A DNA stretch of 26,734 bases from a bacterium HR25. Lineage in GTDB: Bacteria > Chloroflexota > Dehalococcoidia > SM23-28-2 > HRbin24. The DNA lies in assembly GCA_002898615.1 (NCBI GenBank), contig BEIB01000008.1:1-26734 (forward strand), in the 5' to 3' direction. Shown here one piece after another: positions 13,667 through 23,436 of this stretch. The notes beneath the pieces were generated by a model that made no database searches, was not told the origin of the DNA, and was given only the letters and a program-made list of their open reading frames with translations. The stretch's first letter is position 1, and every line of letters starts with the position of its first letter. The translations under genes were made by a program, and so were the position numbers.

Positions 13667-14369
13667 AGATGGTAGGCGCGGCCTTGGCGGTCAGGATGAA
13701 GCTGCGGATCTTCTCCACGTCCTTGGCCCCCTCCGTCTCCACGCCGCTGGAGACGTCCACTGCCCACGGCCGGACGATGCGCACCGCCTCCCCCACGTTG
13801 CCTGGATGGAGGCCGCCCGCCAGTACCACCGGCCTCTGGCGAGCAACCTGGGCCGCCACGGCCCAGTCCAGCTCCCGCCCGGCCCCGCCGTAAACGCCCG
13901 GGACGTAGGGCTCCAGGAGGGGCACCGCCCCCTCGCCGATGGTGGCCAGGACGGAGGCGGCCGTCTGGCCAGGGCGCACCTTGACGCACTTGAAGACGGG
14001 GCGAGAGAGCTGGGCGCACATCTCCCACGGCTCAGATCCGGACAGTTGCACTATGTCCAGGCGACACTCCCGGGCTATGGCATTGATGGTCTGGACGTCC
14101 TGGTCGGCGAAGACGCCCACCAGGAGGGGCCGGGAGCGCTCCAGCAGCCGCTCGATGTCGGCGGCGGTCGCCGGACCCTGCACCTCCAGGGGCGGACGGT
14201 CCAGCTTCCCTAGGGCGATGGCTATCTTCTGGGCCTGCCCCAGCGTCACCTGGCGCCGGCTGGGGGCGAAGATGACGCCTATGAAGTCGGCGCCCAGCGC
14301 CGCCGCTGCCCGGGCGTGCTGGGGCTCCATGACGCCGCAGATCTTGACGAGGCAGTGGCTGCTACTCAC
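13662..14369 (-). CDS. trpF: Phosphoribosylanthranilate isomerase
   Basis: Isomerises phosphoribosylanthranilate to the ribulose form in Trp synthesis. The 235-residue TIM barrel shows LVKICGV with the catalytic Cys, GADFIGVIFAPSRRQVT, LLVGVFADQ, DIVQLSGSEP, KCVKVRPG, VLAGGLHPGNV and the phosphate-binding DVSSGVE, with the catalytic Asp expected in LEPYVPGVYGG replaced in local context by the Gly-rich loop. The start is GTG 14369 with AGGGAG seven bases upstream. It lies 62 bases after trpC. After its stop the transcript enters a structured spacer of about 330 bases before trpB. Confidence 0.95.
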   Translation of the reverse strand: MSSSHCLVKICGVMEPQHARAAAALGADFIGVIFAPSRRQVTLGQAQKIAIALGKLDRPPLEVQGPATAADIERLLERSRPLLVGVFADQDVQTINAIARECRLDIVQLSGSEPWEMCAQLSRPVFKCVKVRPGQTAASVLATIGEGAVPLLEPYVPGVYGGAGRELDWAVAAQVARQRPVVLAGGLHPGNVGEAVRIVRPWAVDVSSGVETEGAKDVEKIRSFILTAKAAPTIS

Positions 14370-14431
14370 CGGTGTCTCCCTGGGTTATGTCCAATGATAC
14401 ATCAGGCGGGGCACCCCTGCGCGCTGAGGGG

Positions 14432-15229
14432 CTATGACATCTCGGGGAAGAGGTCGCGGATCTTGGCCGCCGGGTCGGGGGCCACCACCAATGCCTCGCC
14501 GATGAGGAGGGCATGAACGCCGCAGGCCGCCATGCGAGCGACGTCGTCCCTAGTGTGGACTCCGGACTCGGCCACCAGGGTGACGTGAGGAGGGACCAGG
14601 GGGCGCAGCCGCTCCGTGGTGGCCAGATCGGTGTGGAAGGTGCGGAGGTCACGGTTGTTGACGCCGATGAGGTCGGCCCCCGCCGCCAGGGCCACCTGCA
14701 GCTCCTCTTCGTGGTGCACCTCTACCAGGGCGTCCATGCCCAGCGCCCTGGCCCCCTGCAGCAGCTCGCCCAGGAGGGACGGCGTCAGGGCAGCGACGAT
14801 GAGGAGGACAGCATCGGCGCCGTGGAGGCGGGCCTCGTAGAGCTGGTAGGGGTCTATGAGGAAGTCCTTGCGCAGAAGGGGCGGTCCCTGGGGCAGGGCC
14901 TCGCGGACAGTGCACAGGTGCTCCAGGGAGCCCTGGAAATAGGGCCGGTCCGTCAGGACGGAGATGGCAGCGGCGCCAGCGGAGGCATAGGTGCGGGCCA
15001 GGGCGACGGGGTCCAGGTCAGCCCGCAGGACGCCCTTGGACGGGCTGGCCGCCTTCACCTCGGCGATGAGGCGTATGCCGGGGCCCCGCAGGGCAGCGGC
15101 GAAGGGGCGCGCCGGGGGCGCCCCCTCCAGGGCGGCCAGCAGCTCCGGCAAGGGGCGCCGCCGCTTCGATTCCTCCACCTCGGCCCGCTTGTCGGCCAGG
15201 ATGCGGTCCAGGACGGTGCCGGGGCTCAT
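14432..15229 (-). CDS. trpC: Indole-3-glycerol-phosphate synthase
   Basis: Closes the indole ring from carboxyphenylamino-deoxyribulose phosphate. The 265 residues carry the IGPS signature EVKAASPSKGVLR (catalytic Lys and substrate-binding Ser), then PLLRKDFLIDPYQLYEAR, ADAVLLIVAAL, ALVEVHHEEEL, GVNNRDLRTF and VAESGVHTRDDV, in barrel order. Length is standard and TrpF is not fused. ATG 15229 follows trpD after a 15-base gap. Confidence 0.97.
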   Translation of the reverse strand: MSPGTVLDRILADKRAEVEESKRRRPLPELLAALEGAPPARPFAAALRGPGIRLIAEVKAASPSKGVLRADLDPVALARTYASAGAAAISVLTDRPYFQGSLEHLCTVREALPQGPPLLRKDFLIDPYQLYEARLHGADAVLLIVAALTPSLLGELLQGARALGMDALVEVHHEEELQVALAAGADLIGVNNRDLRTFHTDLATTERLRPLVPPHVTLVAESGVHTRDDVARMAACGVHALLIGEALVVAPDPAAKIRDLFPEMS

Positions 15230-15244
15230 CGCTTCGTCTTTCCG

Positions 15245-16279
<1,035 letters not shown>

Positions 16280-16306
16280 GCTCCGGTCCTCAAGGAGTTT
16301 TGGCCC

Positions 16307-16312
16307 ATTATA
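16307..16312 (-). promoter_or_regulatory. Possible internal promoter -10 before trpD
   Basis: A perfect TATAAT on the minus strand lies in the 76-base trpG-trpD gap, about 28 bases before the trpD ATG. No convincing -35 is seen 16-18 bases further upstream (GTGGAG region). It could give T-box-independent expression of trpDCF-trpB. Confidence 0.3.
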
Positions 16313-16355
16313 CCCGAGGCCGCCCTTGGCTCCACAGGAGGGGCACGGGAGGCCC

Positions 16356-16922
16356 CTAGAGCATGGCCAGGAAGTTGCGGAGGATGTCCTTGCCCACGCC
16401 GGTGGCTATGGACTCCGGGTGGAACTGGACGCCCTCCACTGGCAGCCGGCGGTGCCGCAGCGCCATGATGAGGCCTCGCTCCGTCCAGGCTGTCACTTCC
16501 AGCTCCTCCGGGAGGGACTCGCGGTCCACTATCAGGGAGTGATAGCGCACCGCCTCGAAGGGGTCAGGGAGGCCCCGCAGCACCCCCTGGCCGCTGTGGT
16601 GGACGAGGGAGGTCTTGCCGTGGACGATCTCCCCCGCCCCCACGACGCGCCCGCCGAACGCCTCGCCGATGCATTGGTGGCCCAGGCAGACCCCCAGAAT
16701 GGGTACCTTGCCGGCCAGCCGGCGCACCGTCTCCACGGAGACGCCCGCCTCGCGGGGCGTGCACGGCCCCGGCGAGATGACGATGCCCTCCGGCCGCAGC
16801 GCCTCTATCTCCTCCACAGTGACGCAATCGTTGCGGACCACCTGGACAGCGGCCCCCAGCTCGCTCAGGTACTGGTAGAGGTTGTAGGTGAAGCTATCGT
16901 AGTTATCGATGAGCAGGAGCAT
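16356..16922 (-). CDS. trpG: Anthranilate synthase component II, glutamine amidotransferase
   Basis: Supplies ammonia from glutamine to TrpE. A class I amidotransferase of 188 residues with [13 protein letters not shown] at the N-terminus, the oxyanion segment [12 protein letters not shown], nucleophile Cys79 in GVCLGHQ, and His168/Glu170 in VQFHPES. Such small amidotransferases can also serve PabB. ATG 16922 follows the TAA of the ABC ATPase gene by a single base, so translational coupling is likely. TrpE lies two genes upstream rather than adjacent. Confidence 0.96.
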   Translation of the reverse strand: MLLLIDNYDSFTYNLYQYLSELGAAVQVVRNDCVTVEEIEALRPEGIVISPGPCTPREAGVSVETVRRLAGKVPILGVCLGHQCIGEAFGGRVVGAGEIVHGKTSLVHHSGQGVLRGLPDPFEAVRYHSLIVDRESLPEELEVTAWTERGLIMALRHRRLPVEGVQFHPESIATGVGKDILRNFLAML

Positions 16923-16923
16923 A

Positions 16924-17646
16924 TTAGCTCTCTATCCGCTCGTCGCTGATGATGCGGCCGTCGTTCATGCGGATGATGCGCTGGCAGCGCTCTCCCACCG
17001 CCGGGTCATGGGTGACTATGACGAAGGTCTGGCCCAGCTCGCGGGCGAGCCCCCGCATCAGGTCCACCACCTGCATGGCGGTCTGGGAGTCCAGCTCGCC
17101 CGTGGGCTCGTCGGCCAGGACGACGGCCGGCCGGTTCACCAGCGCCCGGGCGATGGCCACCCGCTGCTGCTCCCCTCCCGATAGCTGAGAGGGCCGGTGG
17201 TGGAGCCGCTCCCCCAGCCCCACCATGGCCAGCGCCTCCGCCGCCCGCCGGCGACGTTCGCCCCGGGAGACGCCGGCGTAGCGGAGCGGCAACTCCACAT
17301 TCTCCAGCGCCGTCAGGGTAGGCACCAGATTGAACTCCTGAAAGACGAAGCCCACCTTCTCGCGCCGCAGGCGCGTCACCTGTCCGTTGCTGAGGCGGGT
17401 GATGTCCTGGCCCTCGATGACCACCTGGCCCTCGTCCGGTCGGTCCAGGCCGCCCAGAACGTGGAGGAGGGTGCTCTTGCCGGAGCCAGAGCGGCCCATG
17501 ATGGCCACGAATTCCCCTCTCTCCACCACCAGGTCGAGCCCGTCCAGCGCCCGCACAACGGAGGACCCCAGACGATAGGTCTTGCGCAGTCCCCGCGCCA
17601 CCACGGCCGGGGGCGCCTCTTCCCTGCGGCCTTCCCTTACCTGCAT
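16924..17646 (-). CDS. MacB/LolD-type ABC transporter ATP-binding protein
   Basis: A 240-residue ATPase partner of the FtsX-like permease just upstream. Walker [10 protein letters not shown] (51-59), Q-loop [18 protein letters not shown], signature [15 protein letters not shown], Walker [13 protein letters not shown] and the H-loop VTHDP are all present, in the order typical of the MacB/LolD/FtsE branch. Those pumps use ATP for mechanotransmission and export rather than import. ATG 17646 is preferred over GTG 17658 because AGGTGA lies eight bases before it. The stop is one base from trpG, placing an exporter gene inside the trp operon. No Trp-transport role can be read from the sequence. Confidence 0.94.
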   Translation of the reverse strand: MQVREGRREEAPPAVVARGLRKTYRLGSSVVRALDGLDLVVERGEFVAIMGRSGSGKSTLLHVLGGLDRPDEGQVVIEGQDITRLSNGQVTRLRREKVGFVFQEFNLVPTLTALENVELPLRYAGVSRGERRRRAAEALAMVGLGERLHHRPSQLSGGEQQRVAIARALVNRPAVVLADEPTGELDSQTAMQVVDLMRGLARELGQTFVIVTHDPAVGERCQRIIRMNDGRIISDERIES

Positions 17647-17662
17647 GGTCTCTCTCACCTGG

Positions 17663-18874
17663 TCACTCCTCCCTCAGCGCCTCCACGGGCCGGAGACGGG
17701 CGGCCCGAATGGCCGGCAGGAGGCCGGCCGCCGCCCCCAGCCCGGTGGCGAAGGCCAGAGAGCCTACGGCCAGACGGGCAGTGATGAGGAAGAGGGACGC
17801 CCCGGTCTGCTGCGTGGCCAGGTCGTTCAGTACCGCCACGGCCGCCGCCCCCAGCGCCAGGCCGATGGCCCCGCCCAGCAGACCGATGACCGCGGCCTCG
17901 CTCAGATACTCCTTCAGCACATCCCAGTCGCTGGCGCCCACCGCCTTTTTGATGCCTATCTCCCGCACCCGCTCCGCCACCGACATGACCATGGTATTGA
18001 TGATGGAGAGGCCGCCCACGATGAGGGCCACCATGGCCACCCCCAGGATGATGAAGTTGAAGACCTGAGCGGAGGTCTCCAGGGGGCCGATGAGCTCACT
18101 CGGGGAGAGGACTCCCATATCGGGGTTGCGGTCACGGATGGTAGCGGCCAGGGCATCGGGATCGACGTCCTCGCGGGGGATCACGTAGATGTTCATCACC
18201 TTGTCGGAAAGGTCTATCTCCCGGAAGATGGGGCGCTCGTCCGCCAGGAGCGTCCGCGCGTCCTCCAGGGAGACGAAGGCGATGTTGTCCGGCCCGGTGA
18301 GGGTCCGCTCCAGGACTCCCACCACCTGGAAGGGATGGTCCCGCATGAAGACGGTGTCGCCCACGCGTGCATCGAAGTGCCGGGCCACGTCCACCCCCAG
18401 GACGGTCTTCCCCGTTTCCCCGGGCTGCCACCAGCCGCCAGAGGTGAAGTTGAGCTTGAAGGCCCGCCCCGGCGCCTCCCGCTCGCACGTCTGCCGTTCG
18501 GACACGTCGATGCCCGATATGGTGCGGGGCATCCCGAAGGAGAAGGCGTCATCCGGGTCGAGGAGCATGCTGATGTCCCGCTCCACACAGGCCACGCCCT
18601 CCAGCCCCCGCACGCGGTCGGCCAGGCTGTCCGATATCAGACCGCTGGAGACGAAGGGATGGGCGCCCGCCTCGGTGATGGCTATGCGCCCCTTGAGGAA
18701 CTGCTCTCCCCCCTGGACCAGCACGTTCACCCGCTCCGCCATGGCCCCCAGCACCACCAGGACGAAGATGCCGATGGTGATGCCCAGCACGGTGAGAGAG
18801 GTGCGCAGGCGACGCCGCATGATGTTGCGCACCGGCTCCGGGAGGAGTCCCTGCAATGTGGAAAGGCCCCTCAT
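17663..18874 (-). CDS. MacB/FtsX-like ABC transporter permease
   Basis: A 403-residue permease with the MacB topology: a helix near residues 24-46 (LTVLGITIGIFVLVVLGAMAE), a large extracytoplasmic MacB-PCD domain (about 47-270), and three C-terminal helices of the FtsX domain, including IILGVAMVALIVGGLSIINT, with the coupling segment REIGIKKAVGAS and the closing ATGLGAAAGLLPAIRAARLRPVEALR. ATG 18874 is preferred, since GGCGGTGA lies just before it and the 23 residues upstream look non-coding. It pairs with the ATPase 16 bases downstream. Cargo is unknown; lipoprotein, peptide or small-molecule export are options. A possible promoter lies upstream in the 98-base gap from trpE. Confidence 0.93.
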   Translation of the reverse strand: MRGLSTLQGLLPEPVRNIMRRRLRTSLTVLGITIGIFVLVVLGAMAERVNVLVQGGEQFLKGRIAITEAGAHPFVSSGLISDSLADRVRGLEGVACVERDISMLLDPDDAFSFGMPRTISGIDVSERQTCEREAPGRAFKLNFTSGGWWQPGETGKTVLGVDVARHFDARVGDTVFMRDHPFQVVGVLERTLTGPDNIAFVSLEDARTLLADERPIFREIDLSDKVMNIYVIPREDVDPDALAATIRDRNPDMGVLSPSELIGPLETSAQVFNFIILGVAMVALIVGGLSIINTMVMSVAERVREIGIKKAVGASDWDVLKEYLSEAAVIGLLGGAIGLALGAAAVAVLNDLATQQTGASLFLITARLAVGSLAFATGLGAAAGLLPAIRAARLRPVEALREE

Positions 18875-18914
18875 TTCACCGCCTGCCTCTCTGTGCCCGC
18901 GAACGTTTCGTTCT

Positions 18915-18943
18915 ATCGTAGGACATAACGCCTCTGAGGACAA
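18915..18943 (-). promoter_or_regulatory. Possible promoter for the ABC pair within the trp operon
   Basis: Minus-strand TTGTCC (18943-18938), a 17-base spacer and TACGAT (18920-18915), each with four of six consensus bases. A 10-base palindrome CTAGCGCTAG lies just upstream (18952-18961). It would allow transporter and downstream trp gene expression apart from the T-box. Confidence 0.35.
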
Positions 18944-18972
18944 TGACCTAGCTAGCGCTAGGCTACACTCTG

Positions 18973-20481
18973 TTAGTAGCCGAGGCTGCCAGTGGCGAGT
19001 TCCGCCTCCGCCGCCTCCGCCTCGTCGATGGCCAGCAGGAGAGCGGCCGCCTTGTTGAGGGTCTCCTGGTACTCCCTCTCGGGCACCGAGTCGTAGACGA
19101 TGCCCGCCCCGGCGTGGATGTGGGCCACCCCCCGGCTCAGGACGATAGTGCGTATGGTGATGGCCGTGTCCATGTTGCCGGAGTAATCGAAGTAGCCGAC
19201 GGCGCCGGCGTAGGGACCGCGCCGCTCCGGCTCCAGCTCGGCGATGATCTCCATGGCCCGTATCTTGGGGGCGCCGGAGACGGTGCCCGCCGGGAAGCAG
19301 GCCCGCAGGGCATCGTAGCAGGTGAGGCCGGGCCGTAGCCGCCCACTGACGTGGGAGACCAGGTGCATGACGTGGGAGTAGCGCTCCACCTCCATGAACT
19401 GGGGCACCCGCACCGTCCCCGGCAGGGAGACGCGGCCGATGTCGTTGCGGGCCAGGTCCACCAGCATCAGATGCTCAGCCCGCTCCTTCTCGTCCGCCCG
19501 CAGCTCCTCCTCCAGAGCGGCGTCCTCCTCCGGCGTGGCGCCCCGCGGCCGCGTCCCGGCTATGGGATGGGTCAGGACGGCGCCCTCCTCCACCCGCACC
19601 AGCATCTCCGGCGAGGCGCCGATGACCTGGAAGTCCCCCATCTGCAGGTAGTACATGTAGGGAGAGGGGTTGACCACCCGTAGCGCCCGGTAGAGGGAGA
19701 AGGGATGGACGGCAGTGGGCCGGTAGAGGCGCTGCGCCAGTACCACCTGGATCACGTCCCCGGCGATGATATACTGTCGGGCCCGCTCCACCATGGCCAG
19801 GAACTCGTCCCGCCGCAGGTTGGCACTCATGGAGGGGGCCGATGCCTCCGGCCGTCGAACCGGGTAGGGAACGGTGGGCAGGGGGCGGGAGAGGCGCCGC
19901 ACCAGCTCGTCGATGCGCCAGCAGGCCTGACGGTAGCTGGCCTCGATGTCGCCGTCCAGACGGCAGTGAGAGACCACCTTGATGGTGTGGCGCAGGTGAT
20001 CGAACACCAGGAGGGTATCGACGAAGAGGAACATGGCCTCCGGCACCCGCAGGGGGTCGCTCTCGCCTATGGGCACCCGTGGCTCGAAGTGGCGGACTGT
20101 CTCCCAGGCCAGGTAGCCCACGGCACCCCCGGTGAAGCGCGGTAGGGCCGTCTTCGCCCCCTGCCCCGCCGGGCGCACCAGGCGGAAACGGGAGAGCTCG
20201 CCTTCCACCTCGCGCAGGGGGTCGGCGCCGTTCCATGGGTGGGCATAGGGGCCGGCCCGCATCACACGGTAGGGCTCCGTGCCGATGAAGCTGTAGCGGG
20301 CCAGCCGCTCGCCGCCCTCTACGGACTCCAGGAGGAAGGAGTAGTCGGCGTCACTGGCCACCTTCAGGTAGGCGGAGACCGGCGTCTCCAGGTCGGCCGG
20401 CACCTCCTTGAAGACGGGCACCAGGTTGCCCTCTCCCTGGCGGGCCAGCTCCAGCACCTGGGAGATGGCGGGCCAGTACAA
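18973..20481 (-). CDS. trpE: Anthranilate synthase component I
   Basis: Makes anthranilate from chorismate with TrpG-supplied ammonia. About 502 residues. The N-terminal domain has LLES (50-53) in FLLESVEGGERLARYSFIG, the Trp feedback-site motif; the C-terminal chorismate-binding domain has VVLAQRLYRPT, PSPYMYYLQMGDFQVIGASPE, PIAGTRPRG, VDLARNDIGRV, PAGTVSGAPKIRAMEII and GAGIVYDSVPEREY. I chose TTG 20481 because AGGAGG lies six bases upstream and it starts four bases after the end of trpS (coupled). A longer frame to 20703 overlaps trpS and has non-coding composition. Feedback inhibition by Trp is therefore expected in addition to T-box control. Confidence 0.95.
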   Translation of the reverse strand: MYWPAISQVLELARQGEGNLVPVFKEVPADLETPVSAYLKVASDADYSFLLESVEGGERLARYSFIGTEPYRVMRAGPYAHPWNGADPLREVEGELSRFRLVRPAGQGAKTALPRFTGGAVGYLAWETVRHFEPRVPIGESDPLRVPEAMFLFVDTLLVFDHLRHTIKVVSHCRLDGDIEASYRQACWRIDELVRRLSRPLPTVPYPVRRPEASAPSMSANLRRDEFLAMVERARQYIIAGDVIQVVLAQRLYRPTAVHPFSLYRALRVVNPSPYMYYLQMGDFQVIGASPEMLVRVEEGAVLTHPIAGTRPRGATPEEDAALEEELRADEKERAEHLMLVDLARNDIGRVSLPGTVRVPQFMEVERYSHVMHLVSHVSGRLRPGLTCYDALRACFPAGTVSGAPKIRAMEIIAELEPERRGPYAGAVGYFDYSGNMDTAITIRTIVLSRGVAHIHAGAGIVYDSVPEREYQETLNKAAALLLAIDEAEAAEAELATGSLGY

Positions 20482-20482
20482 G

Positions 20483-21526
20483 CTATCCTCCTGTCCCCAC
20501 CGCCGCCCCGCGGAAGTGGGTGAGGCCCATGGCCTCCCGCGCCTCGGCCAGGGTGCGCTGGGCCTCCGCACGGGCGCGGCGAGTGCCCTCCTGCAGCACC
20601 TCCTCCACCAGCCCGGGCCGGCCGGCGAGGCGGGCCCGCCGCTCCCGTATGGGGTCCAGGAAGCGGTTGATGGCGCGTGCCAGCTTCTCCTTGACCTCCA
20701 CATCGCCCACGCGGCCCTTGCGGTAGCGCTCTTTTAGGTCTTCCACCTCGGCACGGTCATCGTTGAAGTAGTCGTGATAGATGAAGACGGGGTTGCCCCG
20801 CACACGGCCGGGGATGTCGGCACGGATGCGCTTGGGGTCGGTGTACATGCGCATCACCTTGCGCCGGACCGTCTCCGGGTCGTCGGTCAGGAAGATGACG
20901 TTGCCCAGGGACTTGCTGGCCTTCTTCTGACCGTCCAACCCTACCAGGAGGGGGCCGATGGGGGCGTCCGGCTCGGGGAAGATAGGGCGGTAGAGGCGGT
21001 TGAAGCGGCGGGCGATCTCCCGCGTCAGCTCCAGGTGGGAGAGCTGGTCACGGCTCACCGGGACCACATCGCCCTTCACCATGAGGATGTCCGCCGCCTG
21101 GAGGATGGGGTAGGAGAGGAGGGCCATAGAGGCCGACTCCAGTTGCAGGTCTCGCACCATCTCCTTGATGGTGGGGATGCGCTGGGCCCGCGGCACCCCC
21201 ACCAGGGCCATGAAGAGCCAGGTGAGCTCCAGCACCTCCGGCACCAGCGACTGCAGGTAAATGGTGGTCTTCTGGGGGTCTATGCCCACGGAGAGGTAGT
21301 CCAGCACCACCTCCCGCACGTTCTGGCCGATCTCCCCCAGGCGCTCTATGCGGGTGGTCAGGACGTGCAGGTCGGCCACCAGGATGTAGCACTCCAGCTT
21401 GTCCTGGAGGTCCAGGCGCATCTTGAGGGAGCCCACATAGTGGCCCAGGTGGAGAGGCCCGGTGGGCCGGTCCCCCGTTAGCATGCGTTTCCAGTTGGGC
21501 TTCGGTTCGACGGTGGATATGACCAT
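20483..21526 (-). CDS. trpS: Tryptophanyl-tRNA synthetase
   Basis: Charges tRNA-Trp. A class I synthetase of 347 residues with HLGH (26-29, the HIGH motif) in TGDRPTGPLHLGHYVGS and KKASKS (201-206, the KMSKS motif) in LVGLDGQKKASKSLGN; SYPILQAADIL and PVSRDQLSHLELTREIARR are also typical. ATG 21526 lies four bases after the trpB2 stop with GGGAGG upstream. Placement directly in the T-box operon ties charging capacity and Trp synthesis to the same tRNA-Trp signal. Confidence 0.97.
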   Translation of the reverse strand: MVISTVEPKPNWKRMLTGDRPTGPLHLGHYVGSLKMRLDLQDKLECYILVADLHVLTTRIERLGEIGQNVREVVLDYLSVGIDPQKTTIYLQSLVPEVLELTWLFMALVGVPRAQRIPTIKEMVRDLQLESASMALLSYPILQAADILMVKGDVVPVSRDQLSHLELTREIARRFNRLYRPIFPEPDAPIGPLLVGLDGQKKASKSLGNVIFLTDDPETVRRKVMRMYTDPKRIRADIPGRVRGNPVFIYHDYFNDDRAEVEDLKERYRKGRVGDVEVKEKLARAINRFLDPIRERRARLAGRPGLVEEVLQEGTRRARAEAQRTLAEAREAMGLTHFRGAAVGTGG

Positions 21527-21530
21527 GCTC

Positions 21531-22886
21531 TCAACCTCCCACGCGAGGCAGCCGGGCCAGCGCCTCCCGCACCATCTCCTCCGGGTAAGCGTAGTCCTCC
21601 AGCCTGCCGGACAGGTACTGGTCATAGGCGGCCAAGTCGAAGTGACCGTGGCCGCTCAGGTTGAAGAGGATCACCCGCGCCTCCCCTGACTCCCGGGCCG
21701 CCAGAGCCTCGTCGATGGCCGCCCGCACGGCGTGGGCCGACTCTGGCGCCGGGACGATCCCCTCCGCCCGGGCGAACTGGACCGCCGCCTCGAAGACCCG
21801 CGTCTGGTGATAGGCCCTGGCCTCCATGAGGCCGTCGGCCACCAGCTTGGATATGATGGGCGCCATGCCGTGGTAACGGAGGCCGCCGGCATGCAAGGGC
21901 GGTGGCATGAAGGTGTGTCCCAGGGTGTGCATCTTGATGAGGGGCGTGGTGCCCGCGGTATCACCGAAGTCGTAGGTGTACTGACCGCGGGTCAGGGAGG
22001 GGCAGGCCTCCGGCTCCACCGCGATGAAGCGGGTCTTCTTCCCCAGGACGAGCCGCTCCCGCAGGAAGGGTAGGGCCAGCCCGGCGTAGTTGGACCCTCC
22101 CCCCACACAGCCGATGACCACGTCCGGGTAATCGCCCGCCATCTCCATCTGGCGCAGCGCCTCCAGCCCCACCACCGTCTGGTGCAGCAGGACGTGGTTC
22201 AGGACGGAGCCCAGGGAGTACTTGGTGTCCTCCCGGCTGGCGGCGTCCTCCACCGCCTCCGAGATGGCGATGCCCAGGGAGCCCGGCGACTCCGGGTCTC
22301 TCTCCAGGACCGCCCTCCCGGACTGGGTATCCGGGCTGGGGCTGGGCACCACCTGGGCGCCCCAGGTCTCCATCAACACCCGCCGGTAGGGCTTCTGGTG
22401 ATAGGAGACCTTCACCATGTAGACCTTCAGCTCCAGGCCGAAGAAGGCGCAGGCCATGGCCAGGGCGGAGCCCCACTGCCCGGCGCCGGTCTCGGTGGTG
22501 AGGCGCCTCACTCCCTCCGCCTTGTTGTAGTAGGCCTGGGCGACGGCCGTGTTGGGCTTGTGGGAGCCGGCGGGGGAGACGCCCTCGTACTTGTAGTAGA
22601 TGCGGGCCGGCGTCTCCAGCGCCCGCTCCAGACGGTGGGCCCGATAGAGGGGAGTGGGCCGCCACAGGCGGTAGACCTCCCGGACCTCGTCCGGTATCGG
22701 GATGTAGCGGTCCCGGGAGACCTCCTGCTTGATGAGCTCCATGGGGAAGAGGGGCGCCAGCGCCTCCGGCCCGATAGGCTGGCCGGTGGCGGGATGGACC
22801 GGTGGGGGCGGCGGCTCCACGTCCGCCAGGATGTTGTACCAGTGAGTGGGCAGGCTGCCCTCGTCCAGGACGAACTTGTAACGCAT
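21531..22886 (-). CDS. TrpB2-type tryptophan synthase beta-like PLP enzyme
   Basis: 451 residues, longer than classical TrpB and clearly of the TrpB2 subgroup: N-terminal [10 protein letters not shown] and [12 protein letters not shown], Schiff-base Lys110 in [26 protein letters not shown] (GQWG instead of GQHG), the insert [12 protein letters not shown], and [16 protein letters not shown]. TrpB2 proteins lack the usual TrpA contact surface and are thought to use free indole or salvage it. First gene of the T-box operon, with AGGAGG five bases before ATG 22886. A second, TrpA-type trpB lies at the end of the same operon, so the two likely divide labour between indole salvage and channelled synthesis. 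Confidence 0.95.
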   Translation of the reverse strand: MRYKFVLDEGSLPTHWYNILADVEPPPPPVHPATGQPIGPEALAPLFPMELIKQEVSRDRYIPIPDEVREVYRLWRPTPLYRAHRLERALETPARIYYKYEGVSPAGSHKPNTAVAQAYYNKAEGVRRLTTETGAGQWGSALAMACAFFGLELKVYMVKVSYHQKPYRRVLMETWGAQVVPSPSPDTQSGRAVLERDPESPGSLGIAISEAVEDAASREDTKYSLGSVLNHVLLHQTVVGLEALRQMEMAGDYPDVVIGCVGGGSNYAGLALPFLRERLVLGKKTRFIAVEPEACPSLTRGQYTYDFGDTAGTTPLIKMHTLGHTFMPPPLHAGGLRYHGMAPIISKLVADGLMEARAYHQTRVFEAAVQFARAEGIVPAPESAHAVRAAIDEALAARESGEARVILFNLSGHGHFDLAAYDQYLSGRLEDYAYPEEMVREALARLPRVGG

Positions 22887-22915
22887 GGCGTCCTCCTCGT
22901 AGTATCTCCTCGCTC

Positions 22916-23268
22916 AAGGTAGCCAGAGGCCCTCGCCCCTAGGGGCGAGGGCCTCCTCGCGGTGCCACCCTAGTTCCCGCCGTGACCCGGCGGGCACTCC
23001 TTGTGGGCACGGCCAGCCGCGCCGCCACACAAAGGCGGCATGACGCCGGCCGGCGATGCCCCGGGCGGATAACGGCGCCCCACCCGTCCACGCCTACTGA
23101 GGGCGGCCAGTCCGCCCCTTTCGGGTGGCGGCTCCCGGGCCCATTCGGCGGCGGCTACAGCACCGGGCTCCCACCTTGCGGAGCGAGCCCCCGCAGCCCG
23201 GCTCTCTGGGCTGCGCTCAGCCGCTTACTAGCCCCGTTCGCAGCCTTTGGCCATATATCCGATTTTGC
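22916..23268 (-). promoter_or_regulatory. Trp-specific T-box riboswitch leader
   Basis: Minus-strand leader of about 350 bases. Stem I has the AGUA loop-E motif (TAGTAA, left side of the specifier loop), GCGGCT/AGCCGC, an AGAGAG bulge, CCGGGCT/AGCCCGG and the distal GGTGGGAG segment. On the right side of the specifier loop the GAA-UGG sequence puts the Trp codon UGG at 23143-23141. The T-box AGGGTGGCACCGCG lies at 22971-22958. The competing fold pairs AGGGUGGC (22971-22964) with GCUACCUU (22923-22916) and encloses a 14-bp GAGGCCCUCGCCCC hairpin (22926-22955). This excludes the antiterminator. No U-run follows, so the read-out may be an atypical terminator. Confidence 0.93.
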
Positions 23269-23274
23269 TAGCCA

Positions 23275-23303
23275 AGTTTAGCAGCCACCCCGGCCGGTGT
23301 CAA
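23275..23303 (-). promoter_or_regulatory. Promoter of the T-box trp operon
   Basis: Minus-strand TTGACA (23303-23298, perfect), a 17-base spacer and TAAACT (23280-23275). The predicted start near 23268 is just 5' of T-box stem I. It is divergent from the coaE promoter, whose -35 begins 40 bases away. Confidence 0.7.
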
Positions 23304-23342
23304 TGGGCCACCGGGGGGGCGGCGGCGCCCGCACCCTCGGCC

Positions 23343-23372
23343 TTGACGCCACCACCGGCCCCACAATATAAT
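23343..23372 (+). promoter_or_regulatory. Sigma-70-like promoter for coaE
   Basis: TTGACG (23343-23348), an 18-base spacer and a perfect TATAAT (23367-23372). The predicted start near 23379 leaves a leader of about 58 bases before the GTG at 23437. Confidence 0.72.
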
Positions 23373-23380
23373 GACGCTGA

Positions 23381-23407
23381 GCCCCGACGGCCGTCGGGGC
23401 GTTTGTT
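23381..23407 (+). terminator. Terminator-like hairpin at the start of the coaE transcript
   Basis: GCCCCGACGG (23381-23390) is followed directly by its complement CCGTCGGGGC (23391-23400), then GTTTGTT. The shape is a short Rho-independent terminator with an imperfect T-run, yet it lies between the coaE promoter and gene. It may be a leaky attenuator or a protective 5' hairpin. Confidence 0.45.
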
Positions 23408-23436
23408 CCATATAAGTAGAGGCTGCAGGGGAAGAG

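Noticed and set aside
18973..20703. Long 576-residue form of TrpE
   Set aside because: The N-terminal extension lies in trpS and is Arg/Trp/Pro-rich; the TTG at 20481 has a strong SD.
20483..21625. Extended 380-residue TrpS
   Set aside because: The first 33 residues overlap trpB2 out of frame; ATG 21526 has an SD and matches the family start.
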